This document shows, piece after piece, positions 39,881-48,005 of a stretch of 64,000 nucleotides of DNA. The stretch is from Lacinutrix mariniflava (GTDB lineage Bacteria > Bacteroidota > Bacteroidia > Flavobacteriales > Flavobacteriaceae). How positions within the stretch are numbered: position 1 is the stretch's first letter; every line of letters begins with the position of its first letter. A program made the position numbers and the translations under genes. The notes under the pieces were generated by a model. The model searched no databases. It was not told where the DNA came from and saw only the letters and a list, made by a program, of their open reading frames with translations. The stretch spans positions 372,001 to 436,000 of the forward strand of contig NZ_LIQG01000026.1 of NCBI RefSeq assembly GCF_001418015.1. Direction: 5' to 3'.

Positions 39881-40570
39881 TTACAAAGAAAATTCTGGAT
39901 AAGTTTCATTTATTAGTTTTTCAGCTTTATTAGGAAGTAATTCTAGGCTTATATAATTTATTAAAACTAAAAAAGTGAATAAGAGTGCAAAAGCTAGTAT
40001 AGCATACTTATTGTTTAAAGATGTATCGGATATACTGATTACATTAAACAGTTGCGAAAGAAATAATCCCGTTATTCCGCCAGCTTGTTTAAAAATCATA
40101 TCTTCAAGCATCCACTTTTTGTTAGATTTTTCTTTTCTTCTTTTAAATATTCTATTTAATTGCCAACTTTTATATCCACACCAAATCGCTATAATAATAT
40201 AAAATATAACAGAAAGGTATTCTACGTAAACTGTTGAAAACGTATAGTAGAAAAATAAAAATAGTGCTAATGTTATTACTATTTGCGGTACTGCAAACCA
40301 CTTTTTAAGTTCAACCAACAAATAACGTCTATACCTTTTGCTCATGGCTTTTTGCTTTTGTTCAATAGGTTCCATAAAACCAAAAATGCCGAATTTTTTA
40401 AAGGCTTTTGTTTTTGCCTCTTCAAAGGATAATTGTGGTTGTTCCTGCCACATAGCTTCAATATCGTTTGCTAAATGGTCTACGAGCTCTGTTTGTAAAT
40501 CGTAATGTTCTACAAAATGGTTTTTTGTGAAGGTGTAGAGGTGTTGTATTTGAGTTTCGTTTAATTTCAT
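39881..40570 (-). CDS. Membrane protein with N-terminal helical domain, PadR-associated (first of two)
   Basis: 229 residues: a soluble N-terminal helical part (1-about 85) with the pattern HYDLQTELVDHLANDIE and EEAKTKAFKKFG, then four membrane helices (about 93-225). Such N-terminal helices, resembling DUF1700/HAAS-type domains, often accompany PadR regulators and ABC exporters. The neighbour at 40576-41211 shares the x-E-L-x-D-H-L-A motif. It may sense or modulate the exporter. Name and function are tentative. Confidence 0.72.
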   Translation of the reverse strand: MKLNETQIQHLYTFTKNHFVEHYDLQTELVDHLANDIEAMWQEQPQLSFEEAKTKAFKKFGIFGFMEPIEQKQKAMSKRYRRYLLVELKKWFAVPQIVITLALFLFFYYTFSTVYVEYLSVIFYIIIAIWCGYKSWQLNRIFKRRKEKSNKKWMLEDMIFKQAGGITGLFLSQLFNVISISDTSLNNKYAILAFALLFTFLVLINYISLELLPNKAEKLINETYPEFSL

Positions 40571-40575
40571 ATTAA

Positions 40576-41211
40576 TTATGCGAATACAATTTTATTGTAG
40601 TTTTCATAAGTCTCTTTAAGAAGCTTATTAAAAACAATTAGTCCAGATATGCCCATAATTAAAGCTATAAACCAATAGATATAGAATAAATTGCCATCAA
40701 AAGGTAAGTGATTTTTAATAGGAGTAAACATATATAAAAACAAACTTGGTAACGACATTATACTGCAAACTGTTTGATACGATTGAATTTTTTTTAATTT
40801 TGATTGCGCCCTAATTTGTTTATAAAGCGCAATTGCAAGTGGTGTAGTAATAGAACCTAAAAACAACCAAAGTGTAATTTTTTGAGCGTTTAACTCTTTT
40901 ATATTAAACAACACAAGAATTATTAACGCAGTAAAAATTAGAAATCTCGGTTTATAAAAAAACAAAGCTACCTGCTTAATAATTTGTTTCTGATAGGCCC
41001 AATGAATTTTGCTCTGCCTTTCTTTAATAAAGGTTTTAATAAAATCACGATTTCTCATTAAAAAAGCGTGTAATTTTTCGTTTTGATTCTCTAATTCATA
41101 TTTTGAAGCTAAGTGATCTATCAATTCTAAACGAACATCTATAAACTTAACTTTATGACGCATTAAAAATTCGTCAATCTTCTTTATATCTTCTTGGCTT
41201 AATTCTACCAT
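40576..41211 (-). CDS. Membrane protein with N-terminal helical domain, PadR-associated (second of two)
   Basis: 211 residues: soluble helical N-terminus (1-about 85, with VRLELIDHLASKYE) and four membrane helices (about 90-205). It starts inside the stop codon of the padR gene (TAATGG), so translation is coupled to the regulator. It is related in layout and motif to the next gene, probably by old duplication. No enzymatic motif is seen. A role as membrane partner or anti-regulator of the PadR module is inference. Confidence 0.72.
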   Translation of the reverse strand: MVELSQEDIKKIDEFLMRHKVKFIDVRLELIDHLASKYELENQNEKLHAFLMRNRDFIKTFIKERQSKIHWAYQKQIIKQVALFFYKPRFLIFTALIILVLFNIKELNAQKITLWLFLGSITTPLAIALYKQIRAQSKLKKIQSYQTVCSIMSLPSLFLYMFTPIKNHLPFDGNLFYIYWFIALIMGISGLIVFNKLLKETYENYNKIVFA

Positions 41212-41549
41212 TATTCTAAATTAAACTTAGGATTTACCAATGCCTGCATTGTTGCAATGTAATTAGCAAGTTCATTTAACTTATTACTAGTTTCTTTTGT
41301 ACCACTTTCTGTAATTTTATAATATTTGCGTAAACGATTATCTACTTTTTTAACCTCAACATCTAGTAAACCTTCTGCTTCAAGCTTGTGCAAAGCAGGA
41401 TACAACGCACCTTCAGTTATTTTTAATTCACCTTTAGTTAACTCCTTTACTTTTTGCGTAATCTCATAACCATACATTTTATCGCTTTCGTTTAAAAGCT
41501 TTAAAATAATAGTGGTCAAACTACCTTTATATAATTTAGAATTACTCAT
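41211..41549 (-). CDS. PadR family transcriptional regulator
   Basis: 112-residue winged-helix repressor: GSLTTIILKLLNESDKMYGYEITQKV (DNA-binding helices), ITEGALYPALHKLEAEGLLDVEV and a C-terminal dimer helix. It heads the operon with two membrane proteins, a DUF5687 permease and an ABC ATPase. An inverted repeat at 41562-41581, just upstream, is a good autoregulatory operator candidate. Ligand unknown. Confidence 0.94.
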   Translation of the reverse strand: MSNSKLYKGSLTTIILKLLNESDKMYGYEITQKVKELTKGELKITEGALYPALHKLEAEGLLDVEVKKVDNRLRKYYKITESGTKETSNKLNELANYIATMQALVNPKFNLE

Positions 41550-41561
41550 AATTCAAATATA

Positions 41562-41581
41562 CATAATATTCTTATGCATAA
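41562..41581. promoter_or_regulatory. Candidate PadR operator
   Basis: CATAA (41562-41566) and TTATG (41572-41576) form an inverted repeat with 5-nt spacing, and TTATGCATAA (41572-41581) is itself a 10-bp palindrome. The site is 13 bp upstream of the padR ATG. Binding is inferred from position and symmetry. Confidence 0.45.
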
Positions 41582-41657
41582 TAATCTTAGGTATTATTTT
41601 TTTCATAATTGATTTTAATTGGTTTCAAGCTTCACTATTTTTACAAAAAATAAACAG

Positions 41658-42713
41658 ATGTCACATTTTCATAAATTATCAATAAAAAACATTACACGCC
41701 AAACAGAGCAATGTGTAACATTAAGTTTTAATATTCCAGAAGATTTAAAACAGGAGTTTAACTTTACTGCTGGGCAATACATTACGCTAAAATCTACTAT
41801 AGATGGAAAAGAAGTACGTAGAGATTACTCTTTATGCTCGTCTCCAAAAAGCGGAGACATTACTGTAGCTGTTAAGGAAGTTGAAAATGGAACGTTCTCG
41901 AAATATGCAAATAACAACTTAAAAGTAGGAGATGTTTTAGAAGTTGCTGCACCACAAGGTCGTTTTACTTTTACTCCAGACAGTTCTAAAACAAGAACAG
42001 TAGCTGCCTTTGCTGCGGGTAGTGGTATTACGCCTGTATTAAGTATTGCTAAAGCTATTTTAGAAGAAGAACCAAACAGCACATTTGTATTGGTTTATGG
42101 TAACAAAACTGCCAAGGACACTATCTTTTTTGATGATATACTAAAACTACATCACGAATACAAAGAACGTTTTGATATTAAATTTGTGTTCAGCCAATCT
42201 CAAGAGCCTGATGCCTTATTTGGACGTATAGAAAAAAGCACGGTTAATCTTATAGTAAAAAACAAATACAAACATACAACTATAGATGCCTTCTACCTTT
42301 GTGGACCAGAAGCCATGATACATACTGTAAAAGATGTATTAACAGAAAATAACATCTCTAAAGACCGTGTGTTTTTCGAGCTTTTTAAAGTTGCAAAAAC
42401 TGAACAGGCAATTGAAAACGCTGTAAACACAGGAGAAACTGAAATAAAAGTAATTGTAGACGATGAAGAAGCAACCTTTGTAATGTCTCAATCTAAAACT
42501 ATCTTAGAAGCCGCTTTAGATAAAGACTTAGACGCACCTTACTCTTGCCAAGGCGGTATTTGTAGTAGCTGTATTGCTAGAGTTACAGAAGGTCAAGCAA
42601 CCATGAGACAAAATAATATATTAACAGATAATGAAGTGGCCGAAGGCTTAATTTTAACCTGTCAAGCACATCCTACTAGCTCTAAAATTGTAGTAGATTA
42701 TGATGATGTTTAA
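41658..42713 (+). CDS. PaaE-like ferredoxin-NAD(P)H reductase with 2Fe-2S domain
   Basis: 351-residue three-domain flavoprotein. FAD-binding domain (about 1-100: GKEVRRDYSLCSSP is the flavin motif), NAD(P)-binding domain (about 105-235: AAGSGITPVLSIAKAIL) and C-terminal plant-type [2Fe-2S] domain with C-x4-C-x2-C in YSCQGGICSSC and the last Cys in LTCQAHPTS. The start is ATG 41658 (MSHFHKLSIKN); an in-frame TTG at 41619 is not needed. It resembles the reductase of phenylacetyl-CoA epoxidase, but no paaABCD genes are here. In flavobacteria such genes are common as stand-alone reductases, so the electron acceptor is unknown. Confidence 0.93.
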   Translation: MSHFHKLSIKNITRQTEQCVTLSFNIPEDLKQEFNFTAGQYITLKSTIDGKEVRRDYSLCSSPKSGDITVAVKEVENGTFSKYANNNLKVGDVLEVAAPQGRFTFTPDSSKTRTVAAFAAGSGITPVLSIAKAILEEEPNSTFVLVYGNKTAKDTIFFDDILKLHHEYKERFDIKFVFSQSQEPDALFGRIEKSTVNLIVKNKYKHTTIDAFYLCGPEAMIHTVKDVLTENNISKDRVFFELFKVAKTEQAIENAVNTGETEIKVIVDDEEATFVMSQSKTILEAALDKDLDAPYSCQGGICSSCIARVTEGQATMRQNNILTDNEVAEGLILTCQAHPTSSKIVVDYDDV

Positions 42714-42902
42714 TACAAAAACGTTATTAACTGTATTTTATCCGATTTAATCGTTATTTCATCGAAATACCGAATAATAAAATTATTATACTACAATTAT
42801 CCCGATTAACTGCATAGATTTGCTTTCAGGTTGTAACGCTTAAAATTTGTTAGTTTAAGGGATAAAACAGTAGATATTTTTAATACGTTATAAAACCGAT
42901 AA

Positions 42903-42930
42903 GTCTCACTTTTTAAGTGAGGCTTTTTTT
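42903..42930 (+). terminator. Terminator of the PaaE-like gene
   Basis: GTCTCACTT (42903-42911) pairs with AAGTGAGGC (42915-42923), one wobble, 3-nt loop, then seven T. It lies 190 bp after the stop; the 215-bp gap holds no other clear feature. Confidence 0.75.
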
Positions 42931-43945
42931 ATAGTAAAGATTCTATTTTTCTTATTACAGTTTCTGGAGCAATTGTTCTTGATGCTTCTTTATAATTTTC
43001 AGGAAATTTGTTACCATAAATTGAGGTAGGAATTAATGGAAACTGACTCCTATTAGCCTGTAAACAATATTCTTTTGGTTGATTAAATGGCGCGAACCCA
43101 GCAAATGGATGTGTAACATTCCAAATTGTAACCACCCTTTTTCCCAACATTGCTGCAATATGCGCATTTCCTGAATCCATACAGAGCATAACATCTAGAT
43201 TAGAAATAACATTTAACTCTTGGTTTAGAGATAGTTTTCCTGCTAGATTAATAACATTCTCATATTTATTTTGGAGCGTATTTAATATTTTAATCTCTTT
43301 ATTACCGCCTCCAAATAATATTATTTTATGTGTTTTGGATAATTCTGCTATAACACGTTCCAACAAATCTAAAGGATACATTTTAGATTGGTATTGCGCA
43401 AAAGGAGCTATACCAATCCAATTTTTATTGTCTTTCCCTAAGTATTCCTGTGTACTCAAGTCTAATTTAGCTTGTTCTGGAAAGTTAGGATTACTAAGAC
43501 TAATATTATAACCTAAACTTCTAAAAACATCAGCATAACGCTCGTGTGTTGTTTTAAGTTGTTCAAAATTTCGGCCTTCTACTAATGCTTTCTTTTCATC
43601 TCTTCCTTTATCAATTTGCTTAAAAGTCTTTCCGAAGAAAAAAAACTTTAGAACCTTTGTTCTTAAAACATTATGCAAATCTGCAACTTGATCTATACCT
43701 AAACTTTTTAATTCTTTCGATAGCTTATAGAGACCAAAAAACCCTTTATGCTTTCCTTTTAAATCTGGTGAGCATACTGTAACATTCTCTAAATCTCTAA
43801 AAAAAGGCTTAAAAAACTCTCGTGTTAAAACAGTAAGCTTAATATTAGGATGCTGCTGCGTAAAAGCACGCAAAACAGGCACGGACATTGCAACATCACC
43901 CATTGCAGAGAGTCTAATTACTAGAATGTGTTTTCGTTTTGACAT
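42929..43945 (-). CDS. Glycosyltransferase family 9 (heptosyltransferase-like)
   Basis: 338-residue cytoplasmic glycosyltransferase that adds a sugar to the LPS core. Family signs are KHILVIRLSAMGDVAMSVPVLRAF at the N-terminus, VADLHNVLRTKVL, the nucleotide-binding HHxP-like region IGIAPFAQYQSKMYPLD, and CMDSGNAHIAAMLGKRVVTIWNVTHPF. In flavobacteria this gene is usually next to a DUF4254 gene, as here (43946-44059 gap with a strong terminator). The exact sugar is not known. Confidence 0.92.
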   Translation of the reverse strand: MSKRKHILVIRLSAMGDVAMSVPVLRAFTQQHPNIKLTVLTREFFKPFFRDLENVTVCSPDLKGKHKGFFGLYKLSKELKSLGIDQVADLHNVLRTKVLKFFFFGKTFKQIDKGRDEKKALVEGRNFEQLKTTHERYADVFRSLGYNISLSNPNFPEQAKLDLSTQEYLGKDNKNWIGIAPFAQYQSKMYPLDLLERVIAELSKTHKIILFGGGNKEIKILNTLQNKYENVINLAGKLSLNQELNVISNLDVMLCMDSGNAHIAAMLGKRVVTIWNVTHPFAGFAPFNQPKEYCLQANRSQFPLIPTSIYGNKFPENYKEASRTIAPETVIRKIESLL

Positions 43946-43996
43946 TACCTTTTTTTCTTTTAGGTTAAACTCTTTCCGTTTAATAATATAAAAATT

Positions 43997-44036
43997 AAAA
44001 TGCTCCTTTCCTTAAATTTAAGGAAAGGAGCATTTT
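43997..44036 (-). terminator. 40-bp perfect palindromic terminator
   Basis: The left arm (43997-44016, AAAATGCTCCTTTCCTTAAA) is the exact reverse complement of 44017-44036. It lies 23 bp after the DUF4254 stop and continues into an A/T-rich run on both strands, so it can terminate transcription. It separates DUF4254 from the glycosyltransferase gene. Confidence 0.75.
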
Positions 44037-44059
44037 ATAGCGTAAATGAAAATAAAAAA

Positions 44060-44665
44060 TTACTTCTGTCCTCTTAATACAGGATTAAGCTCATCGTCAT
44101 TGTACATTTTCATTTGCTTGTATACCTTCATATATTTATCACCTTTACTAATATCTTCAAGTAAAGTATCTATTGCTGTAGACAAATCTACACGCTGTTC
44201 TAATAAAATATCAAACTTTACTTGACAAGCAGCTCTGTGCGCTTCTGTTGCATCTGCTCTTGTAGCTTCTTCTTCCATGTGGTATACTTTAAGCGCGAGA
44301 ATAGAAAGTCTATCGACTCCCCAAGCTGGACTTTCAGTGTTTATAGTTGCTGCTTCTTTAGAAGACACATCGTTATATTTTTCTAAAAAGTAGCTATCAA
44401 TATACTCTACCATGTCTGTTCTATCTTGGTTAGAGGCATCAATTTTACGCTTCAAAGTTAACGCTGCCACTGGATCTATTTGTGGGTCGCGAATAATATC
44501 TTCATAATGCCATTGTACAGTATCTATCCAACACTTTCTGTATAATAAATGTTCTAATAAATCTGATTTTTCATATTTATTAGTAAACGGTTGGTCTACT
44601 GTATTAATTTTATGATATGTTGCTATTACATCTTGAAAAATAGCATTGGCTTTAGTTGAAAACAT
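44060..44665 (-). CDS. DUF4254 family protein
   Basis: A 201-residue, largely helical cytoplasmic protein found in Bacteroidota. Recognisable are LLEHLLYRKCWIDTVQWHYEDIIRDPQID and the region SPAWGVDRLSILALKVYHM. It lies upstream of the glycosyltransferase family 9 gene on the same strand, a recurrent pair, suggesting a role in LPS core synthesis, but the molecular function is not known. Confidence 0.85.
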   Translation of the reverse strand: MFSTKANAIFQDVIATYHKINTVDQPFTNKYEKSDLLEHLLYRKCWIDTVQWHYEDIIRDPQIDPVAALTLKRKIDASNQDRTDMVEYIDSYFLEKYNDVSSKEAATINTESPAWGVDRLSILALKVYHMEEEATRADATEAHRAACQVKFDILLEQRVDLSTAIDTLLEDISKGDKYMKVYKQMKMYNDDELNPVLRGQK

Positions 44666-44739
44666 ATTGATTTATTTTTAAGACTGTAAAATTACGGATA
44701 AATATTTAACTTTACCATTCAATACTTAGATTCACTACA

Positions 44740-45399
44740 ATGCATATTCATAACTTATCTGAAGAAAATTCAATTTTAAATACTTTTGTTTCTGAATTAC
44801 GAGACGTCAACATTCAAAAAGATAGTATGCGATTTAGGCGAAACATAGAACGTATAGGCGAAATTTTAAGCTATGAGATAAGTAAGTCTTTTAATTATAA
44901 AGCTACAAAAATCACGACTCCTTTAGCCGAAACTGAAGTACAAGTCATCGACAACGATGTGGTATTGTGTTCTATTTTAAGAGCAGGCGTACCTTTGCAT
45001 AATGGATTACTAAATTATTTTGATAAAGCCGAAAACGCCTTTATTTCTGCTTATAGACACCATTTGCAAAATCCAGAAACCTTCGAAATTATAGTAGAAT
45101 ATCTTGCTTGTCCAAGCTTAGAAGGTAAAACACTAATTCTTGCAGATCCTATGATAGCAACAGGACAATCTTTACTTGCTACTTTTGAAGCCTTGAAACC
45201 ATTTGGTACTCCAAAAGAAATACATTTAGCCGCGGTAATTGGAGCACAAGAAGGTATAGATTTTGTTGCTAAAAACTTTCCAGAAAACACCCATTTATGG
45301 ATAGCAACTATAGATAAAAAACTTAACGACAAAGGTTATATTGTACCTGGATTAGGTGACGCTGGCGATTTAGCATACGGCGAAAAACTACAACACTAA
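44740..45399 (+). CDS. upp: Uracil phosphoribosyltransferase
   Basis: Pyrimidine salvage: uracil plus PRPP gives UMP. The PRPP-binding loop is LILADPMIATGQSL (about residues 131-144); the uracil-binding end ending YIVPGLGDAGDLAYG is typical. Length 219 is close to the usual 208-215. The start ATG 44740 gives the family N-terminus MHIHNLSEENSIL. Its 3' end overlaps the convergent DUF6427 gene by 12 bp. Confidence 0.96.
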   Translation: MHIHNLSEENSILNTFVSELRDVNIQKDSMRFRRNIERIGEILSYEISKSFNYKATKITTPLAETEVQVIDNDVVLCSILRAGVPLHNGLLNYFDKAENAFISAYRHHLQNPETFEIIVEYLACPSLEGKTLILADPMIATGQSLLATFEALKPFGTPKEIHLAAVIGAQEGIDFVAKNFPENTHLWIATIDKKLNDKGYIVPGLGDAGDLAYGEKLQH

Positions 45400-46311
45400 T
45401 AATACTAAAGGAATCGCTAATAATAAAACAACAAAGATTGTTTTAAACCATTTCTCTTCTATGGTTTCAATATAATTTGAAATTATAATTGCCAAAGGAG
45501 CGAATAAAAACAAGAACTCACTACCATCTTTTTTTGGAGCGATGATAACTAATAGTGTCGAAATTATAAAAGCTACAAAAACAACTTTATAAGCTGGTCT
45601 GTAGGTTTTCATTTTCTTTTTAATATCCTTTAAATAAAAAATTGAAGCCCATAAACCAAAAGATAACAACATAGTAATAGCTACAATAAATTGCACAGAA
45701 TTATAGGCATTAAAATTAAACCCAACCGCTAGATTAATATTTAATAAAGAAATAAAGTCGTCGTTTATTACTATAGAAAGACCAATAGACATCATAACTA
45801 TTGCAAGTAATCCAAGAGTTGGTGCAATCCATTTCTTTATTTCGGACTCGGCATATAATAAAAGTGCAATAAAAATTAAAATGAAAAATAGGAGCGCCCA
45901 AAAATAAAACAAACTTGCTAGCCCTATTAAAAAACCTGCATCAAACAACTTTTTTATATGCTCATTCTGGGTTCTTAAACTAATAATTCTCCTTAGCGCT
46001 AGAAGCACTAAAAAGTTAGATAAAATAATTTTCCAATCTAGATAAACCTGTGGAATGGTTATTAAAAACAGGCTAAACAGTAATAGTTCGGCATTACCTT
46101 TTTGAGATAATGAATTTTTAGCAACTATAAAATCTACCAACAAAACAGACAAGAAGCAACATAGAAAAACAGCTGATAATTTGATAGTTGAGAACATAGT
46201 AAACGTAAAATCTCCATACTTATTTACAGCCACAAGTAGTGCCAATAAGGACAGCGAAAAGACAATTAAAAAATTAATTGGTTTAGATTTACTAAAAACA
46301 TTTGTAATCAT
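45388..46311 (-). CDS. DUF6427 family membrane protein
   Basis: 307 residues with about nine membrane helices, regularly found next to purD and upp in flavobacteria. The sequence has no enzymatic motif; charged loops are short. It overlaps upp by 12 bp tail to tail. It is divergent from the small DUF6341 gene, with a 41-bp gap that must hold both promoters. Function unknown. Confidence 0.82.
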   Translation of the reverse strand: MITNVFSKSKPINFLIVFSLSLLALLVAVNKYGDFTFTMFSTIKLSAVFLCCFLSVLLVDFIVAKNSLSQKGNAELLLFSLFLITIPQVYLDWKIILSNFLVLLALRRIISLRTQNEHIKKLFDAGFLIGLASLFYFWALLFFILIFIALLLYAESEIKKWIAPTLGLLAIVMMSIGLSIVINDDFISLLNINLAVGFNFNAYNSVQFIVAITMLLSFGLWASIFYLKDIKKKMKTYRPAYKVVFVAFIISTLLVIIAPKKDGSEFLFLFAPLAIIISNYIETIEEKWFKTIFVVLLLAIPLVLLVL

Positions 46312-46352
46312 TATCTGTTTTTGTATTTTTGTCTTTTAAATATACTACTCTT

Positions 46353-46580
46353 ATGAAAGATTTATTTTACGCTATACAAGACTTTTTTGTTAATGTTGCA
46401 TTTGCTCCTTTAGACGGACTTAGAGCACTAGAGCTAGAAAACTGGTTTCTTGCAAACGGTATTAACTGGTTCTTTATGATTATATGTGCAGTAGCAATGG
46501 TTTACTGGATGTTACAACTAAAGAAATTTGACAGCAACAACGAAGAAGATAAAAGTATCTCTTCGCATTCATTTTTATAG
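46353..46580 (+). CDS. DUF6341 family small membrane protein
   Basis: 75 residues: MKDLFYAIQDFFVNVAFAPLDGLRALELENWFLANGINW..., one membrane helix (about residues 36-55) and an acidic tail. The start is ATG 46353; an in-frame TTG at 46329 is rejected. It sits between DUF6427 and purD, as in other flavobacteria. Function unknown; the conserved neighbourhood suggests that it works with the DUF6427 protein. Confidence 0.8.
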   Translation: MKDLFYAIQDFFVNVAFAPLDGLRALELENWFLANGINWFFMIICAVAMVYWMLQLKKFDSNNEEDKSISSHSFL

Positions 46581-46599
46581 AAACTAATTTATTTAGTTT
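46581..46599. terminator. Possible bidirectional terminator between DUF6341 and purD
   Basis: AAACTAA (46581-46587) pairs with TTAGTTT (46593-46599) with a 5-nt loop in the 17-bp gap between two convergent genes. The stem is weak, and the hairpin includes the first bases of the purD stop. Confidence 0.35.
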
Positions 46600-47869
46600 A
46601 TAAATCGAAACCAATATCTTTTCGATAATTCATCTTATCAAAATGTAGTTTTTCTATATTTTGATAAGATTTTTTTATGGCCTCTTGGTACGTTTCACCG
46701 TAACTAGTAATCGCCATAACACGTCCTCCAGAGGTTACAACTTTATTATCTTTAAGTTGTGCTCCTGCATGAAAAGCTATAGAACCTTCTATGTTTTCTA
46801 TACCAGAAATTTCTTTTCCTTTCTCGTAAGCTTCTGGATAACCACCAGATACCAACATAACTGTTGTAGCAGCACGCTCGTCTATTTCAATATTAATTTT
46901 GTCTAAAGTTTGATCGGCAACAGCTTGAAAAACTTCGACTAAATCATTTTTTAAACGTGGTAATACTACTTCTGTTTCTGGATCACCTAAACGCACATTG
47001 TATTCTATAACAAAAGGATCGTTTCCTACTTTTATTAAACCTATAAATACAAAACCTTTATACGGTAAGTTATCTTTTTGCAATCCGTTAATTGTTGGAA
47101 TAACAACACGTTCCTTTATTTTAGACATAAAAACATCGTCTGCAAAAGGGACTGGAGAAATGGCTCCCATTCCACCTGTATTTAAACCTGTATCTCCTTC
47201 TCCAATGCGTTTATAGTCTTTTGCTGTTGGTAAAATCTTATAATTTTTACCATCAGTTAGAACAAAACAACTTAACTCTATACCATCTAAAAACTCTTCT
47301 ATAACCACTTTGGTACTAGCGCTACCAAATTTTGCATCTACAAGCATAGCTTTTAATTCAGCTTTAGCTTCATTTATATCTTCTAAAATTACAACTCCTT
47401 TTCCTGCAGCTAACCCATCTGCTTTTAATACGTATGGAGGATTTAATGTTTCTAAAAAGGCATAACCTTCTTCTACAGTACTTGCATTAAAACTTTGGTA
47501 TGCAGCAGTTGGAATGTTGTGTCTAAATAAAAACTCTTTAGCAAACTCTTTACTTCCTTCTAATTCAGCAGCAGCTTTTTGTGGTCCAATAACGGCAACG
47601 TTTTTAAGTGCTTCATCTTCTAAAAAGAAATCATGAATACCAAGTACCAAAGGATCTTCTGGCCCAACAATAACCATAGTAATATGGTTATTTAATACTA
47701 CTTCTTTTATAGCCTGAAAATCTGTTACACCAATAGGAACATTAGTTGCAATAGTAGCTGTACCCGAGTTTCCTGGTGCTACATATAAATTGCGACATTT
47801 GTTACTTTGTGCAAGTTTCCAAGCGATTGTATGTTCTCTTCCTCCAGAACCAAGTATTAAAATATTCAT
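46598..47869 (-). CDS. purD: Phosphoribosylamine-glycine ligase
   Basis: Second step of purine synthesis: phosphoribosylamine plus glycine plus ATP gives GAR. It opens with the phosphate-binding MNILILGSGGREHTIAWKL (start ATG 47869; an upstream in-frame ATG at 47887 would add six Thr-rich residues and cover the -7 box). The ATP-grasp core includes YVLKADGLAAGKGVVI and FVIEYNVRLGDPETE. Length 423 is typical. It is monocistronic; no other pur genes are near. Confidence 0.97.
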   Translation of the reverse strand: MNILILGSGGREHTIAWKLAQSNKCRNLYVAPGNSGTATIATNVPIGVTDFQAIKEVVLNNHITMVIVGPEDPLVLGIHDFFLEDEALKNVAVIGPQKAAAELEGSKEFAKEFLFRHNIPTAAYQSFNASTVEEGYAFLETLNPPYVLKADGLAAGKGVVILEDINEAKAELKAMLVDAKFGSASTKVVIEEFLDGIELSCFVLTDGKNYKILPTAKDYKRIGEGDTGLNTGGMGAISPVPFADDVFMSKIKERVVIPTINGLQKDNLPYKGFVFIGLIKVGNDPFVIEYNVRLGDPETEVVLPRLKNDLVEVFQAVADQTLDKINIEIDERAATTVMLVSGGYPEAYEKGKEISGIENIEGSIAFHAGAQLKDNKVVTSGGRVMAITSYGETYQEAIKKSYQNIEKLHFDKMNYRKDIGFDL

Positions 47870-47886
47870 AGTTGTAGTTGTTTCCA

Positions 47887-47894
47887 CAAAAATA
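47887..47894 (-). promoter_or_regulatory. -7 promoter box of purD
   Basis: TATTTTTG on the minus strand, an exact consensus match 17 bp upstream of the purD ATG at 47869. A second match (TAAATTTG) lies further upstream. Confidence 0.4.
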
Positions 47895-48005
47895 CTGTTT
47901 TGAATTAAAAAAAGCGTCTCAAATTTAGTTTTTCAATTGAAATCTACCTTCCATAAAAAAGACACGTATTTTAAATAATATTTCTTTAATTTACATTTCT
48001 ATTAT

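Noticed and set aside
41658-42713. Phenylacetate degradation operon
   Set aside because: Only the PaaE-like reductase is present; no paaABCD and no ring-opening genes. The PaaK-like gene at 48006 lies in a glycan cluster, 5 kb away.
42714-42902. Possible short gene or RNA in the gap after the PaaE-like gene
   Set aside because: No open frame with coding character, no stable fold visible by eye before the terminator, and no promoter with both boxes.
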